Source of the DNA: Allium sativum
Lineage: Eukaryota; Streptophyta; Magnoliopsida; Asparagales; Amaryllidaceae
DNA: 64,000 bases
Direction of reading: 5' to 3'
Assembly (NCBI GenBank): GCA_030737875.1
Contig: CM060922.1
Span: forward strand, 234,898,335-234,962,334
Below are positions 1 through 9,600 of this stretch, in pieces. Position 1 is the stretch's first letter. Every line of letters starts with the position of its first letter. Below the pieces are notes generated by a model, which saw only the letters and a program-made list of their open reading frames with translations, was not told the origin of the DNA and did no database searches. Both the position numbers and the translations under genes were made by a program.

Positions 1-398
1 CCTTCAGATTGCATAATTTTAAAGCCATAATCCCAAACTAAACGCCATAGATAGGTGGAATCAAAGCCAAGCAATACTCCAAGAACTTCTAGTCCTTCAA
101 GCAGAGATAAAACTGAATCAAACTTGAATATTTCCTCCCTGAAAACCTGGAGGGAGGGGGAACGGAAGAAAAGAGGCAAAAACAAAGAGGATCAGGCATA
201 AAGTCTGGTGAGTCCAATAACTTTAACAATATAATTATTAAAGTAATAGGATAAGACATAAACTAGAAAATACGGTATGACTGTGAAACAACTGGGCATG
301 ACAAAGCAAACAAGAGGAATAAGATAACGTTTAACTTCGCTTCCAAACACTTTAGGATAGTTACTAAACTGCACCAATACTAATTACACTATAAGTTG
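1..398 (-). repeat. Element B 3' LTR, outer part, cut by element A
   Basis: This stretch matches about 30124-30521 with scattered substitutions, for example the run gcataattttaaagcc at 11 and 30134. It is the end of B's left LTR and runs off the window start. After the 23-kb element A the same LTR resumes at 23242. No gene is seen here; the short minus-strand frame at 192-377 lies inside LTR sequence and is not a gene. Confidence 0.88.
394..398. other. Target site duplication of element A, left copy (agttg)
   Basis: The five bases agttg stand directly before the LTR start tgtaac at 399 and recur directly after the right LTR at 23237-23241. B's other LTR carries the site once, uninterrupted (ataagttgatc, about 30512-30522). 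That is the empty-site control. Confidence 0.9.
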
Positions 399-604
399 TG
401 TAACAACCCAGAAAATCTGAACCAGTTTGAAAATTTTAATTTGGCTATTTTAGTGAATTTAAAATATTTAAAACAAATATTTTATATAATAACGATGAAA
501 AGTAAGTTTGAATCGACGTTTGAAGATAAATATAATTAATTCTAATTATAAACAAGGCCTGAAATGGCTCGGTAGTTTCAAAAATTGAATTCAAAATTTG
601 ACTG

Positions 605-1010
605 ACTATACCGGGTGCAAATTAAAACGGATTTTAGTGAAACCAAAAATATTTAAATCTGTTGGTGAATATCTTTCTAACGAATCTGAAAAATTGAAGT
701 TTCGTAGTGGGAAGCAAAAGTTATGGCCAAATGAATTTTCAGAAAGGTCGCTATAGAGTTTATATTGCCCGTGAAAATGGCCATTTTGCAAATGACCTAA
801 GAATTTGACGAAACCACTTTTGCTGGATCCGGGATGTCAAATTATTGCTATGTTTCAAATTTCATAATTTTTGAAGCTAGTATGTGAGCGTGGCAATGGA
901 AAATGTGTTTAGTCGATTTCTATTAAATTGGATCGACCAGAAAAAGGGCCATTTTTCGAACAGTCTCAGAATTCGGCGAAACTAGTTTTGTTGGGACTGT
1001 ATCATCAAAA
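605..1010 (+). repeat. ~170-bp degenerate tandem module in the element A LTR
   Basis: The core gaaacc/gaaact followed by a T-rich stretch and tggatc/tgggac recurs at 639, 810 and 978, spaced 171 and 168 bases. Each later core is preceded by ggccattttgcaaa-like or ggccatttttcgaa-like sequence and a gaatt. The same layout is in the right LTR (about 18180-18580) and, diverged, in element D's LTRs. It lies upstream of the candidate TATA box, where U3 enhancer repeats would be expected. An enhancer role is inference. Confidence 0.6.
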
Positions 1011-1248
1011 CATACCTAGATTTATTTTTCGGGAATTTTTAGAATCAGTATGTGGCCGCGACAAATTGAAATGTATGTTCAAATCAAATATTGAATGTTT
1101 TATATTTTAATTTGAAGAAAAACTGACTGAAATAGTAGAATGGGCCTACGAATCATATCCCATTGTGTTCAGGATGGGTGTATTTAGCTAGGGATGACAG
1201 TCGTTGGGTTTGATTTATAGTTCGTGTGCCAAAACCCTATTTTTCGAA

Positions 1249-1259
1249 TTAATATAAAT
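1249..1259 (+). promoter_or_regulatory. Candidate TATA box, element A 5' LTR
   Basis: The sequence ttaatataaat lies about 65 bases before a C/T-rich, GC-richer stretch (ctcgcccctctc) that looks like the start of a transcribed leader. It is conserved at about 18817-18827 in the other LTR, and a similar ttaatataaaa stands at the same place in element D. Confidence 0.35.
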
Positions 1260-1315
1260 CTCGGCCAATAGAATTAATCCATTCATAAATTAAAAATATA
1301 AAAAAATTCTGAAAA

Positions 1316-1712
1316 ACCCTCGCCCCTCTCATCTCGACGGCGGAAAGCAGTTTAAAGCGTCCCGATCATTTTCCGTCCACCACGATCGTCGATAGCCCCT
1401 GTCCCTGTTGAACTTTTTGTAGATCCTCTCCTCTTCTTCAAATCCGTATAAGCCGCTCCCTCCCTCGTTGAACCTTCTTCGAGAATCATGCCCCCGAAGA
1501 CGCCGACTTCACGCCGCCGTTTGGAGTGCCTCCGACCAACGATTTCGACGAGGCCACCCTCGTTCGGCGCATCCTTCGACGCTCTTCGACGTCGCGCCTG
1601 CTGATCGCCACCTCGAGTCACGGATTGGAAGTTACAGCGAGACCTAGTTTTGAACAAATCAGAAAGGCATCGGCTAATTTTAAATTAAACTATATTATAG
1701 AACTTTAAAGCG
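1316..1712 (+). other. GC-richer leader segment of the element A LTR
   Basis: This C/G-rich block (ctcgcccctctcatctcgacgg and onward) stands out from the AT-rich LTR and is conserved at about 18880-19270. It has open frames on both strands (101 residues on minus, 60 on plus). Their translations differ between the two LTRs at many residues, so coding is not supported. It probably lies in the transcribed R/U5 part of the LTR. Confidence 0.4.
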
Positions 1713-2376
1713 CTATAGTTTATGATTTCACTGTAAAATTCATATCTTTTTCGTTTGTTGATGAAATTCAGTGAAACAAGAGACAATGGACTCGTGTGGA
1801 TGCCTTCTACATTCTAGAAGAGACAGGATATTTTTCTGAGCCTTCTGCTATTTTTGATGGAGTGGAACCCAATGTGAGATTTCTGAATTATAAACGATAT
1901 GGAAAACGACGATGTATAAATTATATAGTCGATGTATGAGTTATATAAGTGTTGTACACCTCATGTATAAGCGTTGTATAAGTTGTAAGTTCGATGTATA
2001 AGTTATATAAGCGTTGTAAAAATTATATATGTGTTGAATGGAAGTGATTGATGTGAAAATTGGTTGATAGCGAATGGTTGATTAGAATTGTTTGTGGTTG
2101 AAATTGATTGATTGTGGTTCAAAAATACCCATTCGTGATTGAGAATTATTTCGTTGAAACCACATAGGATTAGTTTGTGGAATGAAAAAAAATTATACAT
2201 GCCGCCTACGTGCGAACTTGATGCATGAAATCCCCATTGTCAAAAGCTGTGAGGCTTTAAGGTTGAGCGAGGAGCCGCACTAGGGACAGCCCCGGTTTTA
2301 ACTATCCTGCCGTTATGTTGCAAAAATTTTGAATAATATTCATATATTAGAATTATTTTCATGTGTTGAAACCACA

Positions 2377-2865
2377 TTCATGCGTTGAATAGAAATTCAT
2401 TCGTTGAATAGAAATTCATGTGTTGAATGGTATTCGTGTTTTAAATAAATTGGTTTAACAATAAAAATCACATTTTTATTATATATACAAACTATAGCAA
2501 AACCTTCATGTGTTGAATAGAAATTCATTCGTTGAATAGAAATTCATGTGTTGAATGGTATTCGTGTTTTAAATAAATTGCTTTAACAATAAAAATCACA
2601 TTTTTATTATATATACGAACTATAGAAAACCTTCATGTGTTGAATAGAAATTCATTTGTTGAATAGAAATTCATGTGTTGAATGGTATTCGTGTTTCAAA
2701 TAAATTTCTTTAACAATAAAAATCACATTTTTATTATATATACGAACTATAGAAAATCTTCATGTGTTGAATAGAAATTCATTCATTGAATAGAAATTCA
2801 TGTGTTGAATGGTATTCGTGTTTTAAATAAATTGCTTTAACAATAAAAATCACATTTTTATTATA
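2377..2865 (+). repeat. 127-bp tandem array in element A 5' LTR (first part)
   Basis: Units contain cttcatgtgttgaatagaaa, then a long AT stretch with cacatttttattatatata and gaactatagaaaa. The start cttcatg falls at 2504, 2631 and 2758, a period of 127 bases, with a less regular unit before. The array is broken at 2866 by the mosaic fragment and resumes at 4836. The other LTR has the same array at about 20020-20650. Confidence 0.85.
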
Positions 2866-3426
2866 AATGTACAAAAGCATGACTCAATACATAGATCATG
2901 GTGCCAAAATTTCAACATAGTTTCATATGAACTATAACAACCAAACTTGGCTATGATTGATATTTTGCATAATTAAGCCTATATTGTTTACAAGAATCAT
3001 ATGATGACATATGTGGTACATAGCTAGGTTAGATTCAAAATCCCTTTTTGCAAGTTTACATGACTAAAGTAAGAATCATGATTTCATGTTAGAAATATTT
3101 ATGCCATGGTTATGTGAACAAATTTAACTATACTTATGCCATGCTTATGTTTGACATTATGCCATGATTATGTTTGACATTATGCCATGCTTATGTTAGA
3201 AATATTTATGCCATGCTTATGTTTGACATTATGCCTAAATAAAAATATAGGTTCATGTTGTAGTTATGACTATGTGTCAATAATGATACCCAATTTAGAC
3301 TCTTATCTCAACTACAAGTTCACATGCTTTGATTCAGTTCACCTATGCTTTATGACCAAAGTATATGTCACTACTATGCAAGTACACCAGTTTCTATTTT
3401 GTATTTCCAACGTCATATTGCAAGTT
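2866..3426 (+). repeat. LTR-like AT-rich segment of the mosaic fragment
   Basis: This is AT-rich with short direct repeats built on tatgccatgcttatgtttgacat (about 3098-3235). It resembles, loosely, the U3 part of B/C-type LTRs, which also carry repeated catatg/acttgca words. Assignment to the LTR is by context. No gene is seen. Confidence 0.45.
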
Positions 3427-3643
3427 CATGGCCCCACGAGAAAGGAAAGAGCTCAGTAAACAGATTAAAGAGCTTCTAGAAAAGGGGTTCATTAGGAGGA
3501 GCATTTCAGAATGGGGCGCTCCAGTGGTGTTCGCTACAAAGGCGGATGGTTCACTCCGTCTATGTGTTGACTATAGGGAGCTCAACAAGCTAACGAAAAA
3601 GAATAGGCACCCTCTCCCTAGAATTGACGATTTATTTGACCAG
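3427..3643 (+). pseudogene. Reverse transcriptase fragment of the mosaic element
   Basis: About 72 codons match the start of the Ty3/gypsy reverse transcriptase in elements B and C. They include [20 protein letters not shown], the [20 protein letters not shown] block and the VDYRELNK motif. The frame ends in LFDQ, where sequence switches abruptly to LTR DNA (cataggtaac). The catalytic YVDD/FVDD part, protease and gag are absent, so it cannot be functional. It is open but only because it is short. Confidence 0.85.
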
Positions 3644-3890
3644 CATAGGTAACTACAACATCGGGGGCCGTAAGACACATGTAACTATGCGAGTAGGAGC
3701 CGATCATCATTGAATGGGTCACATCACCCTGATTATGGGGTGCCAGTTGGAAACTAGTTTATATGGGTTCAGAGATTATCATGGGGTACGATGGTATATT
3801 CGACCCTAGACAACTTAACAAAGTTATAGTGCTTTTCCACTTCTTGTTTATACTTATCATACCCAGTTCTTTATTCATAGACAAAAGTCC
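3644..3890 (+). repeat. Internal LTR segment joined between RT and IN pieces
   Basis: The words gggggccgtaagacacatgt, cgagtaggagccgatc and gattatggggtgccag match the reverse complement of the C-element LTR near 44100-44220. The later cttttccacttcttgtttatacttatcat matches near 44020. LTR sequence between two coding pieces is not a normal retrotransposon order. Confidence 0.75.
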
Positions 3891-4403
3891 TATGCCGACA
3901 AGAGAAGGACCGACCTTGAATTTGAGGTTGGAGACAGAGTTTTTCTCAAAGTATCTCCGCTAAGAAATGTTGTTCGTTTTGGAACCACAGGAAAGCTAGC
4001 ACCAAGGTTCGTAGGGCCATTCCCTATCATCGAGAAAATTGGGAAAATGGCCTATAGATTAGAGCTACCCGAGAAGTTGGCTGGAGTCCACAACGTTTTT
4101 CACGTATCACATCTCCGAAAATGTCTACATGAGTCTGCTGAAGTGGTAGAGCCAAATATCCTCGAAGAGGCCAAAGTGGAACGCGAAGCAACCATAAGAA
4201 AAGTTCCAACCCGCATATTAGGAACGGAAGTAAAGAAGCTACGCAACCGCGAAGTCAAGCTCGTCAAAGTTCAGTGGAGCGACGCCGAGGGAGACGCGAC
4301 TTGGGAAACTGAAGCTAGAATACGCACTGCCTACCCTTTTCTGTTCGAGGGTACATCCTTGATCTTTCTTTTCCTTAAGTTGCGCTTTTATCTATCTTTT
4401 TAG
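3891..4403 (+). pseudogene. Integrase C-terminal domain fragment of the mosaic element
   Basis: The frame is open from tatgccgac at 3891 to the stop at 4401-4403. It matches element C's integrase tail: a DLEFEVGDRVFLKVSP-type strand, KLAPRFVGPFPIIEKIGK, the VHNVFHVSHLRKCLHES block, and a shortened chromodomain-like end (ILGTEVKKLRNREVKLVKVQ, then WETEARIRTAYPFLF). The zinc-binding and catalytic core domains are missing. Followed by 3' untranslated sequence rich in ggttgcaagt, as in element C. Confidence 0.85.
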
Positions 4404-4536
4404 GTATATTTCCTCGACCTTATCTTTTAGGTAGAATCTTTTTGGATGGAAACATGTAGTTGAAACATGTTATGTATGATGGTTGCAAGTGGTTGCAAGT
4501 GATTGCTAGTGGTTGCTCGTGGTTGCATATACACAC

Positions 4537-4835
4537 ACAATCCACTATTGGGCTTTTGCAGTTTATCTATGTTTTATTTATGCTTCTTTAAATAATGTAA
4601 TCAAGACAGATTATGAAAGTATTATGTTATGTTTTTGGAAAAGATGTAAGACAATTATGGTGATATTGTTGTAGCACGTATTTGCCCTTTTGAAATAAAA
4701 GTTTATTGATTTTCCGCTGTTTACAAATATGTGTTCTTATATCTGTCTTGTATATCTGTGACTTGTACTTATAAACCTCCACCAAAATTAGGGCATTCCC
4801 TTTGAGAGTGACCCTAACGGAGGTGGGGTGTTTCA
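4537..4835 (+). repeat. LTR 3' end (R/U5 side) of the mosaic fragment
   Basis: This matches, in reverse complement, the first 300 bases of element C's LTR (43525 to about 43840): tttccgctg, acttataaacctccacca, and the terminus ggaggtggggtgtttca. The junction with the preceding 3' untranslated sequence, near cacacacaatcc, skips the purine tract and the LTR start. Confidence 0.75.
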
Positions 4836-5190
4836 GAAAACCTTCTGTGTTGAACAGAAATTCATTCGTTGAATAGAAATTCATGTGTTGAAGGGTATTC
4901 GTGTTTTAAATAAATTTCTTCAACTATAAAAATCATATTTTTATAATCTATATAAACTATATAAAATAGTCATGTTTTGAAATAAATTGTTTTATAATAA
5001 AAATCATATTTTTATCATCTATATGAACTATATAAAATAGTCGTGTTTTGAAATAAAATGTTTTGCAATAAAAATCACAATTTTACTGTATACATGAATC
5101 GTTAAAAATAGTGAAGTGTCGAAATAAATGTCGGTTGGGTAAAAATATCATTTTTATCAAATGTATGAAAAGAAAATAGTTTTGAAATCA
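4836..5190 (+). repeat. 127-bp array resumes, then related ~70-bp AT repeats
   Basis: After the mosaic ends, the interrupted unit continues as gaaaaccttctgtgttgaac and runs through one more unit to about 4962. Then three shorter AT-rich repeats follow (aaaatcatatttttat, catctatatgaactatataaaatagtcgtgttttgaaataaa). The other LTR shows the same at about 20524-20870. Confidence 0.75.
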
Positions 5191-5197
5191 AAGAATC

Positions 5198-5485
5198 GAT
5201 TATATATATATATATATATATATAACTGAAATATATCGAATAATGAAGTTGCAGTTCGTGTTTTGAAACCGTGATTTCAAACAATTAGTGCAGGAGATCC
5301 GACCATCGGATTTTCCCGAAACCGTTGGGTTCGCCTTGGAAATATCTTTCCAACAACACCCACTTTGTGAAGATCCAACGGTTGGATTGTCTGGAATGTT
5401 TAATTCAAATCTGAAGAAAAACAGCGCCAGAATCGATTATATATATATATATATATATATTTAAATTAAATCAAATAACGATGCT
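5198..5485 (+). repeat. AT microsatellites flanking a gatccgacc module in element A LTR
   Basis: Runs of (TA)n stand at about 5200-5223 and 5438-5461. Between them is a module beginning ggagatccgaccatcggatt and ending gaagatccaacggttggatt, which contains inverted words (gatccgacc/ggttggatt). The same module occurs at 20985-21120 in the other LTR, and a second diverged copy follows it in both LTRs. Confidence 0.7.
5476..5485. other. LINE target site duplication, left copy (taacgatgct)
   Basis: The sequence taacgatgct immediately precedes the LINE 5' end and recurs at 10309-10318 directly after the poly(A). Up to three extra A residues on the left may belong to it but merge with the poly(A) on the right. 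The other LTR has the uninterrupted site as taacaatgct near 21177. Confidence 0.92.
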
Positions 5486-5524
5486 TAACACCTGACTATT
5501 AATTAACAAATACTCTCTTTAAAA

Positions 5525-6622
5525 ATGGCGGCATCAAACCCGTCTAATCCAAATCTAAATTCAAATTCAGATCCAGATCTAGATCCAAATTTAAATACAA
5601 TCAAAACTCCAATTGCTGAGGAATCGAGTGATTTAGATCCATCTTCTCTCCAATTTGTTAATCATGCAGAAGATTTTGTATTCATTTCTGAGGAACTGTT
5701 TAATCATTCAGAGGTATCATGGAAAAACACGATTGCTATTCATCCAATAGACTGCAAGCTCACGGTGGTTAGATTGAAGGAATATATTGGGAAAGTGTGG
5801 AAGCCTGGAGGTAATTTCTTAATTCATATTGCACCTGGATTCCATTTTATAGTACAATTTGAGGATGATGTGGATTGTGTTCGAGTGCTTAAAACGTCAA
5901 CGTACTCGTATTTTGGTAGATTGCTACTGGTTTTTAAATGGTTTCCGGGGTATGACTTTGACGGATTTATTGCTGATAAGGTTCAGATATGGATTAAACT
6001 TTGTAATCTTGAGATGGAGCTATGGTCTAATAGGGCATTTTCTACGATTGGGAGTTTTATTGGTTCTCCTATTAGAACAGATGATAATACAGCTACTAAA
6101 AGAATAACAAAGTTTGCTAGAATCCTGGTGGAAATTAATATGGCAGCCAAGTTAGTTGATAAAATTCCTCTTAGAATGCACAATGGTATGATGAAGAATG
6201 TTGTGGTGCAATATGAATATGTTCCTTATAGATGTGGAAAGTGCAATAGATTTGGTCATCGAGATATTATTCATGAAGTAGAACCTGCTCCTGCTTGGAA
6301 TCCAGAGGAGGCTAGTGTTTCAAATGGTGAAGAGCAAGAAGAAACTAGTGATACTAGAGAGATTGATAATAATCAAACTGAGGTTGAGAAAGAGAATTTA
6401 GATTTCTTAGACACAGAATTACCTAGTAATATATTACCAGATGGGATAAATCATATAGCAGACAACATAAATGATAAGGGTACAGATGAGGAAAGGGTGG
6501 ATGTGTCAAAATGTGTTAATACTAATAAGGATTATTTGGCTCAAGCAAAAGGTAAAGAGAAAAGCTCGGTGTTAATTCCTCCTCCTAAAAGGCCTCTGAG
6601 GAGTAATGCAGTGGTCAAATGA
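5525..6622 (+). CDS. LINE ORF1: DUF4283 RNA-binding/chaperone-like protein with a CCHC-like knuckle
   Basis: 365 residues. In plant L1 elements ORF1 binds the element RNA and forms the ribonucleoprotein. Residues 1-60 are a low-complexity Asn/Ser/Asp-rich leader. Residues about 65-235 fit the DUF4283 domain (HFIVQFEDDVDCVRVL, then WFPGYDF, then VQIWIKLCNLEMELWS). A zinc knuckle follows at about 237-250, CGKCNRFGHRDIIH. The last ligand position holds His where Cys is usual (C-x2-C-x4-H-x4-H). Residues 255-365 are acidic and then basic at the end (KRPLRSNAVVK). The start is the first ATG after the 39-base leader (aaaaATGGCGG). The stop TGA overlaps the ORF2 ATG as ATGA. Confidence 0.9.
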   Translation: MAASNPSNPNLNSNSDPDLDPNLNTIKTPIAEESSDLDPSSLQFVNHAEDFVFISEELFNHSEVSWKNTIAIHPIDCKLTVVRLKEYIGKVWKPGGNFLIHIAPGFHFIVQFEDDVDCVRVLKTSTYSYFGRLLLVFKWFPGYDFDGFIADKVQIWIKLCNLEMELWSNRAFSTIGSFIGSPIRTDDNTATKRITKFARILVEINMAAKLVDKIPLRMHNGMMKNVVVQYEYVPYRCGKCNRFGHRDIIHEVEPAPAWNPEEASVSNGEEQEETSDTREIDNNQTEVEKENLDFLDTELPSNILPDGINHIADNINDKGTDEERVDVSKCVNTNKDYLAQAKGKEKSSVLIPPPKRPLRSNAVVK

Positions 6623-9600
6623 CATTTATATCATGGAATGTCAGGGGGATGAACTCACCCAAACGTATGGGTGATGTTCTATCTCTCCTGAATAAATTCA
6701 GGCCAACTTTTGTTGGTTTGATAGAGAACAAGCTAAATGATGTTAGTATTAGGAACTTTAGTAAATTACTGCCGAGAACATGGGACTTTTTACCTCATCA
6801 TCAGGAGAGTTTTTCTGGGAGAATTCTAGTCTTGTGGAATACTGAAGTTTGGAGTGTTAATGTAATTTCCTCTTCTAGTCAACATGTTACTGTATTAGCT
6901 TTAAATGCTGGCGGTTTCTCTCTTTATTTGACGATAGTATATGCTAGCAATCTTTTTCAGGAAAGACAAGATTTATGGCAGCATATAATCCGAGAATCTG
7001 AATTTATCAATGAAGAATGGGTACTGATGGGTGATTTTAATAACACAACTTCACATTTAGATAGAAGAGGAGGGCTTACTGTTCCATTCCAACATATTAG
7101 AGCAATAAATAATTGTATTGCCCAATCTGGGTTACTGGAAATTAAAGCATTGGGGTTTAATTTTACTTGGAGGAGAAGAGGAATGGCTTCTAACATTGAT
7201 AAAATTTTCATAAACCACATGTGTCTGCAGAAATTTGTTGAACTTAAAGCTTTGTCTGTGTCTCAATTATCTAGTGACCATAATCCTCTACTTCTGGAAT
7301 TAATTCCCACTTCTGTGTTGAAAGGATTACCTTTCAGATATTGCAATGAATGGCATTTGAAAGCAGGGTATGCAGAATGTATTCAGCGAGGCTTAAATTT
7401 AAATGTGGGAGGATTTTCAAGTTACAACTTCATGAAGAAATTGAGTCTTTGTAAAGTGGAACTAAAACTCTGGAATAAAATGAGGCCAAAGGAGAATGAA
7501 CTGCTTTCAACAGCTGAAAATTATTTTAAAGAATTGGAAATGGAAGTTGATGCTAATCCAGAAAATGTGGAGATGTATGAGCGTATGCTAGAAGCCAAAA
7601 ATATTTACTACATGCAAAGACAGATACAAACTATGAGTTACAAGCAAAAGTCAAAAATTTCTTGGCTCCAAGATGGGGATACCAATTCAAAATTTTTTCA
7701 TTCGAAGATGTCAATGAGGAAGCATACTAATCATTTGAAGGCCTTAATAAATACTGATGGAGAGTTATTGTTTAAAGCTGATGATATAGCAGAAGAAGCA
7801 ATCCTGTATTATAATAGTCTGTTCAATGGTGAAGTTGTAAAGGAATTTCCAGAATTTCAATCTTTATCTACTATTAATGATCATGGTGCACTCTCTCTGC
7901 TCCAGCCTATATCCTATGAAGAAGTTAAAAAGGCAGTTGACTCAATACATGAAGACACAAGCCCTGGTCCCGACGGATTTAATTCGAAATTTTTCAAAGT
8001 TCATTGGGAGGAGTTAAAGGCAGATCTGAGAGCAGCTATGCAGGATATTATGGAATCTGGTAAGTTACCAAAAGGTATGAATCATACTTTTGTAACTTTA
8101 GTTCCAAAAGTTGAAAGACCCTCTGATATTTCTCAATATAGACCTATATCTTGCTGTAATCTTTATTACAAAATTTTTAGCAAGATACTGTGTAATAGAA
8201 TGAAGTGGTTTTTACCTTATTTAGTGTCCCCAAATCAGAGTGCATTCATTCCAACACGACATATTGGGGATAACATTCTATTAGCTCATGAGTTATTAAG
8301 GGATTTCAAAAAACCTGGGGTTAATAAATGGTGTGTTAAAGTGGATCTTCACAAGGCCTATGATAAAATTTCCAGAGAATTTATATGTCATATTATGAGA
8401 TCAATGGGGTTTCCTGTTCGGTTTATTAATATCATATATGAATGCATCTCTACGCCTTCATTTTCATTTATTATCCAAGGGGTGCCGAGGGGATTTATTA
8501 CATCGAATAGAGGTATTCGTCAGGGGGATCCTCTATCTCCTTATTTGTTCTCATTGGCTATGGAATTCTTTTCATATAATATGAATATAGAGACTGCAGA
8601 GAAACGGTTTTTTCCTGTTCATAAAAATGTTCCAGTGGTGACTCATCTTTTGTACGCGGATGATCTGATGATTTTTGGCAGAAATTATTCTATTTGTGCT
8701 AACTCTTTGAAGTCTGTTTTTGAGAAGCTGCAGCGTTACAGTGGTTTAACTGTGAGTGAACTGAAAACTAAAGTATATTTTAGTGTGCATGCGAAGAATA
8801 TTGGAGAAACTTTGGAGATACTTGGGTTTCAGAGAGATTATTTGCCTGTTAAATATCTTGGCGTTCCTATTTCATCGAATTATATTCATTACAATGAGTG
8901 TCAAGGCCTTCTTCATCGCATACAAAGTAAATTGCAATCTTGGGACGTCAAATTTCTGAGTTATGCGGGGAGAGCTGAGCTTATTCTTTCTGTTATTACT
9001 CCAATTATACTATATTGGCTCTTTGTATATCAATTGCCGGAGCACGTGTTAGATAAACTTAATAGTATGTGCGCGGACTTCTTTTGGGGAGGATCAGCTC
9101 ACAAAATCAGTTGGATTAAACTTTGTGTTCCTAAGGAGGAAGGGGGTATTGGATTAAAATTGTTTTCTGACTTGAAAAAATCTGCTTGTATAAAATTACT
9201 GTGGAGATTTTTAACTTCGTCTTCAATATGGAGCAAATGGATGCGCTCAAAATATTGCTTTGACAAGAATTTTTGGTGTATGGGCTTTGACAATAATGCA
9301 TCAAGTACTATGAAGGCTTTGTGGAGATTGAGAAATTCGAATGAGCAGCTATTTAAAAAAGTGGTGAATTCTGGAACTTCAACTTCACTTTGGTATGATC
9401 CTTGGATTAATTCCAAGTGTTTGGTAGACTTGATTGGCTATTCTAGGATTGATGCATTAGGTAATTCTGATGAGTTAGTCTCTTGTATTGTGGAAGATGG
9501 AAGGTTGAATGGTGCAAAGCATCCAGCAACTAGAGAAGTACTTCAGCTTGTCCAAGACGTGAGGCTAAATTTGTCAGCTAAAGAGGATTATTATGAGTGG

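Larger units (their letters stand above)
2866..4835 (+). mobile_element. Scrambled Tekay-like retrotransposon fragment (LTR, RT, LTR, IN, LTR)
   Basis: This stretch interrupts the 127-bp array of element A's LTR. On the plus strand it reads: LTR-like AT-rich sequence (2866 to about 3426); an RT fragment (3427-3643); an internal piece of the C-type LTR (3644-3890); an integrase C-terminal fragment (3891-4403) with 3' untranslated sequence to about 4536; and the LTR 3' end (4537-4835, ending ggggtgtttca). Each piece matches element C in reverse complement but in the wrong order. No target duplication is seen, and about 13 bases of the host repeat are missing at the junction. It is a deleted, rearranged relic. 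Confidence 0.75.

Noticed and set aside
1352..1657. 101-codon minus-strand frame present in both element A LTRs (also 18912-19217)
   Set aside because: Although open in both copies, about 17 of 101 residues differ, including many non-conservative changes, and the region is simply GC-richer. No family is recognisable. Treated as leader sequence, not a gene.
6957..7220. Antisense frames inside the LINE (also 9099-9416, 9719-9922)
   Set aside because: They are shadows of ORF2 codon use and carry no independent signal.
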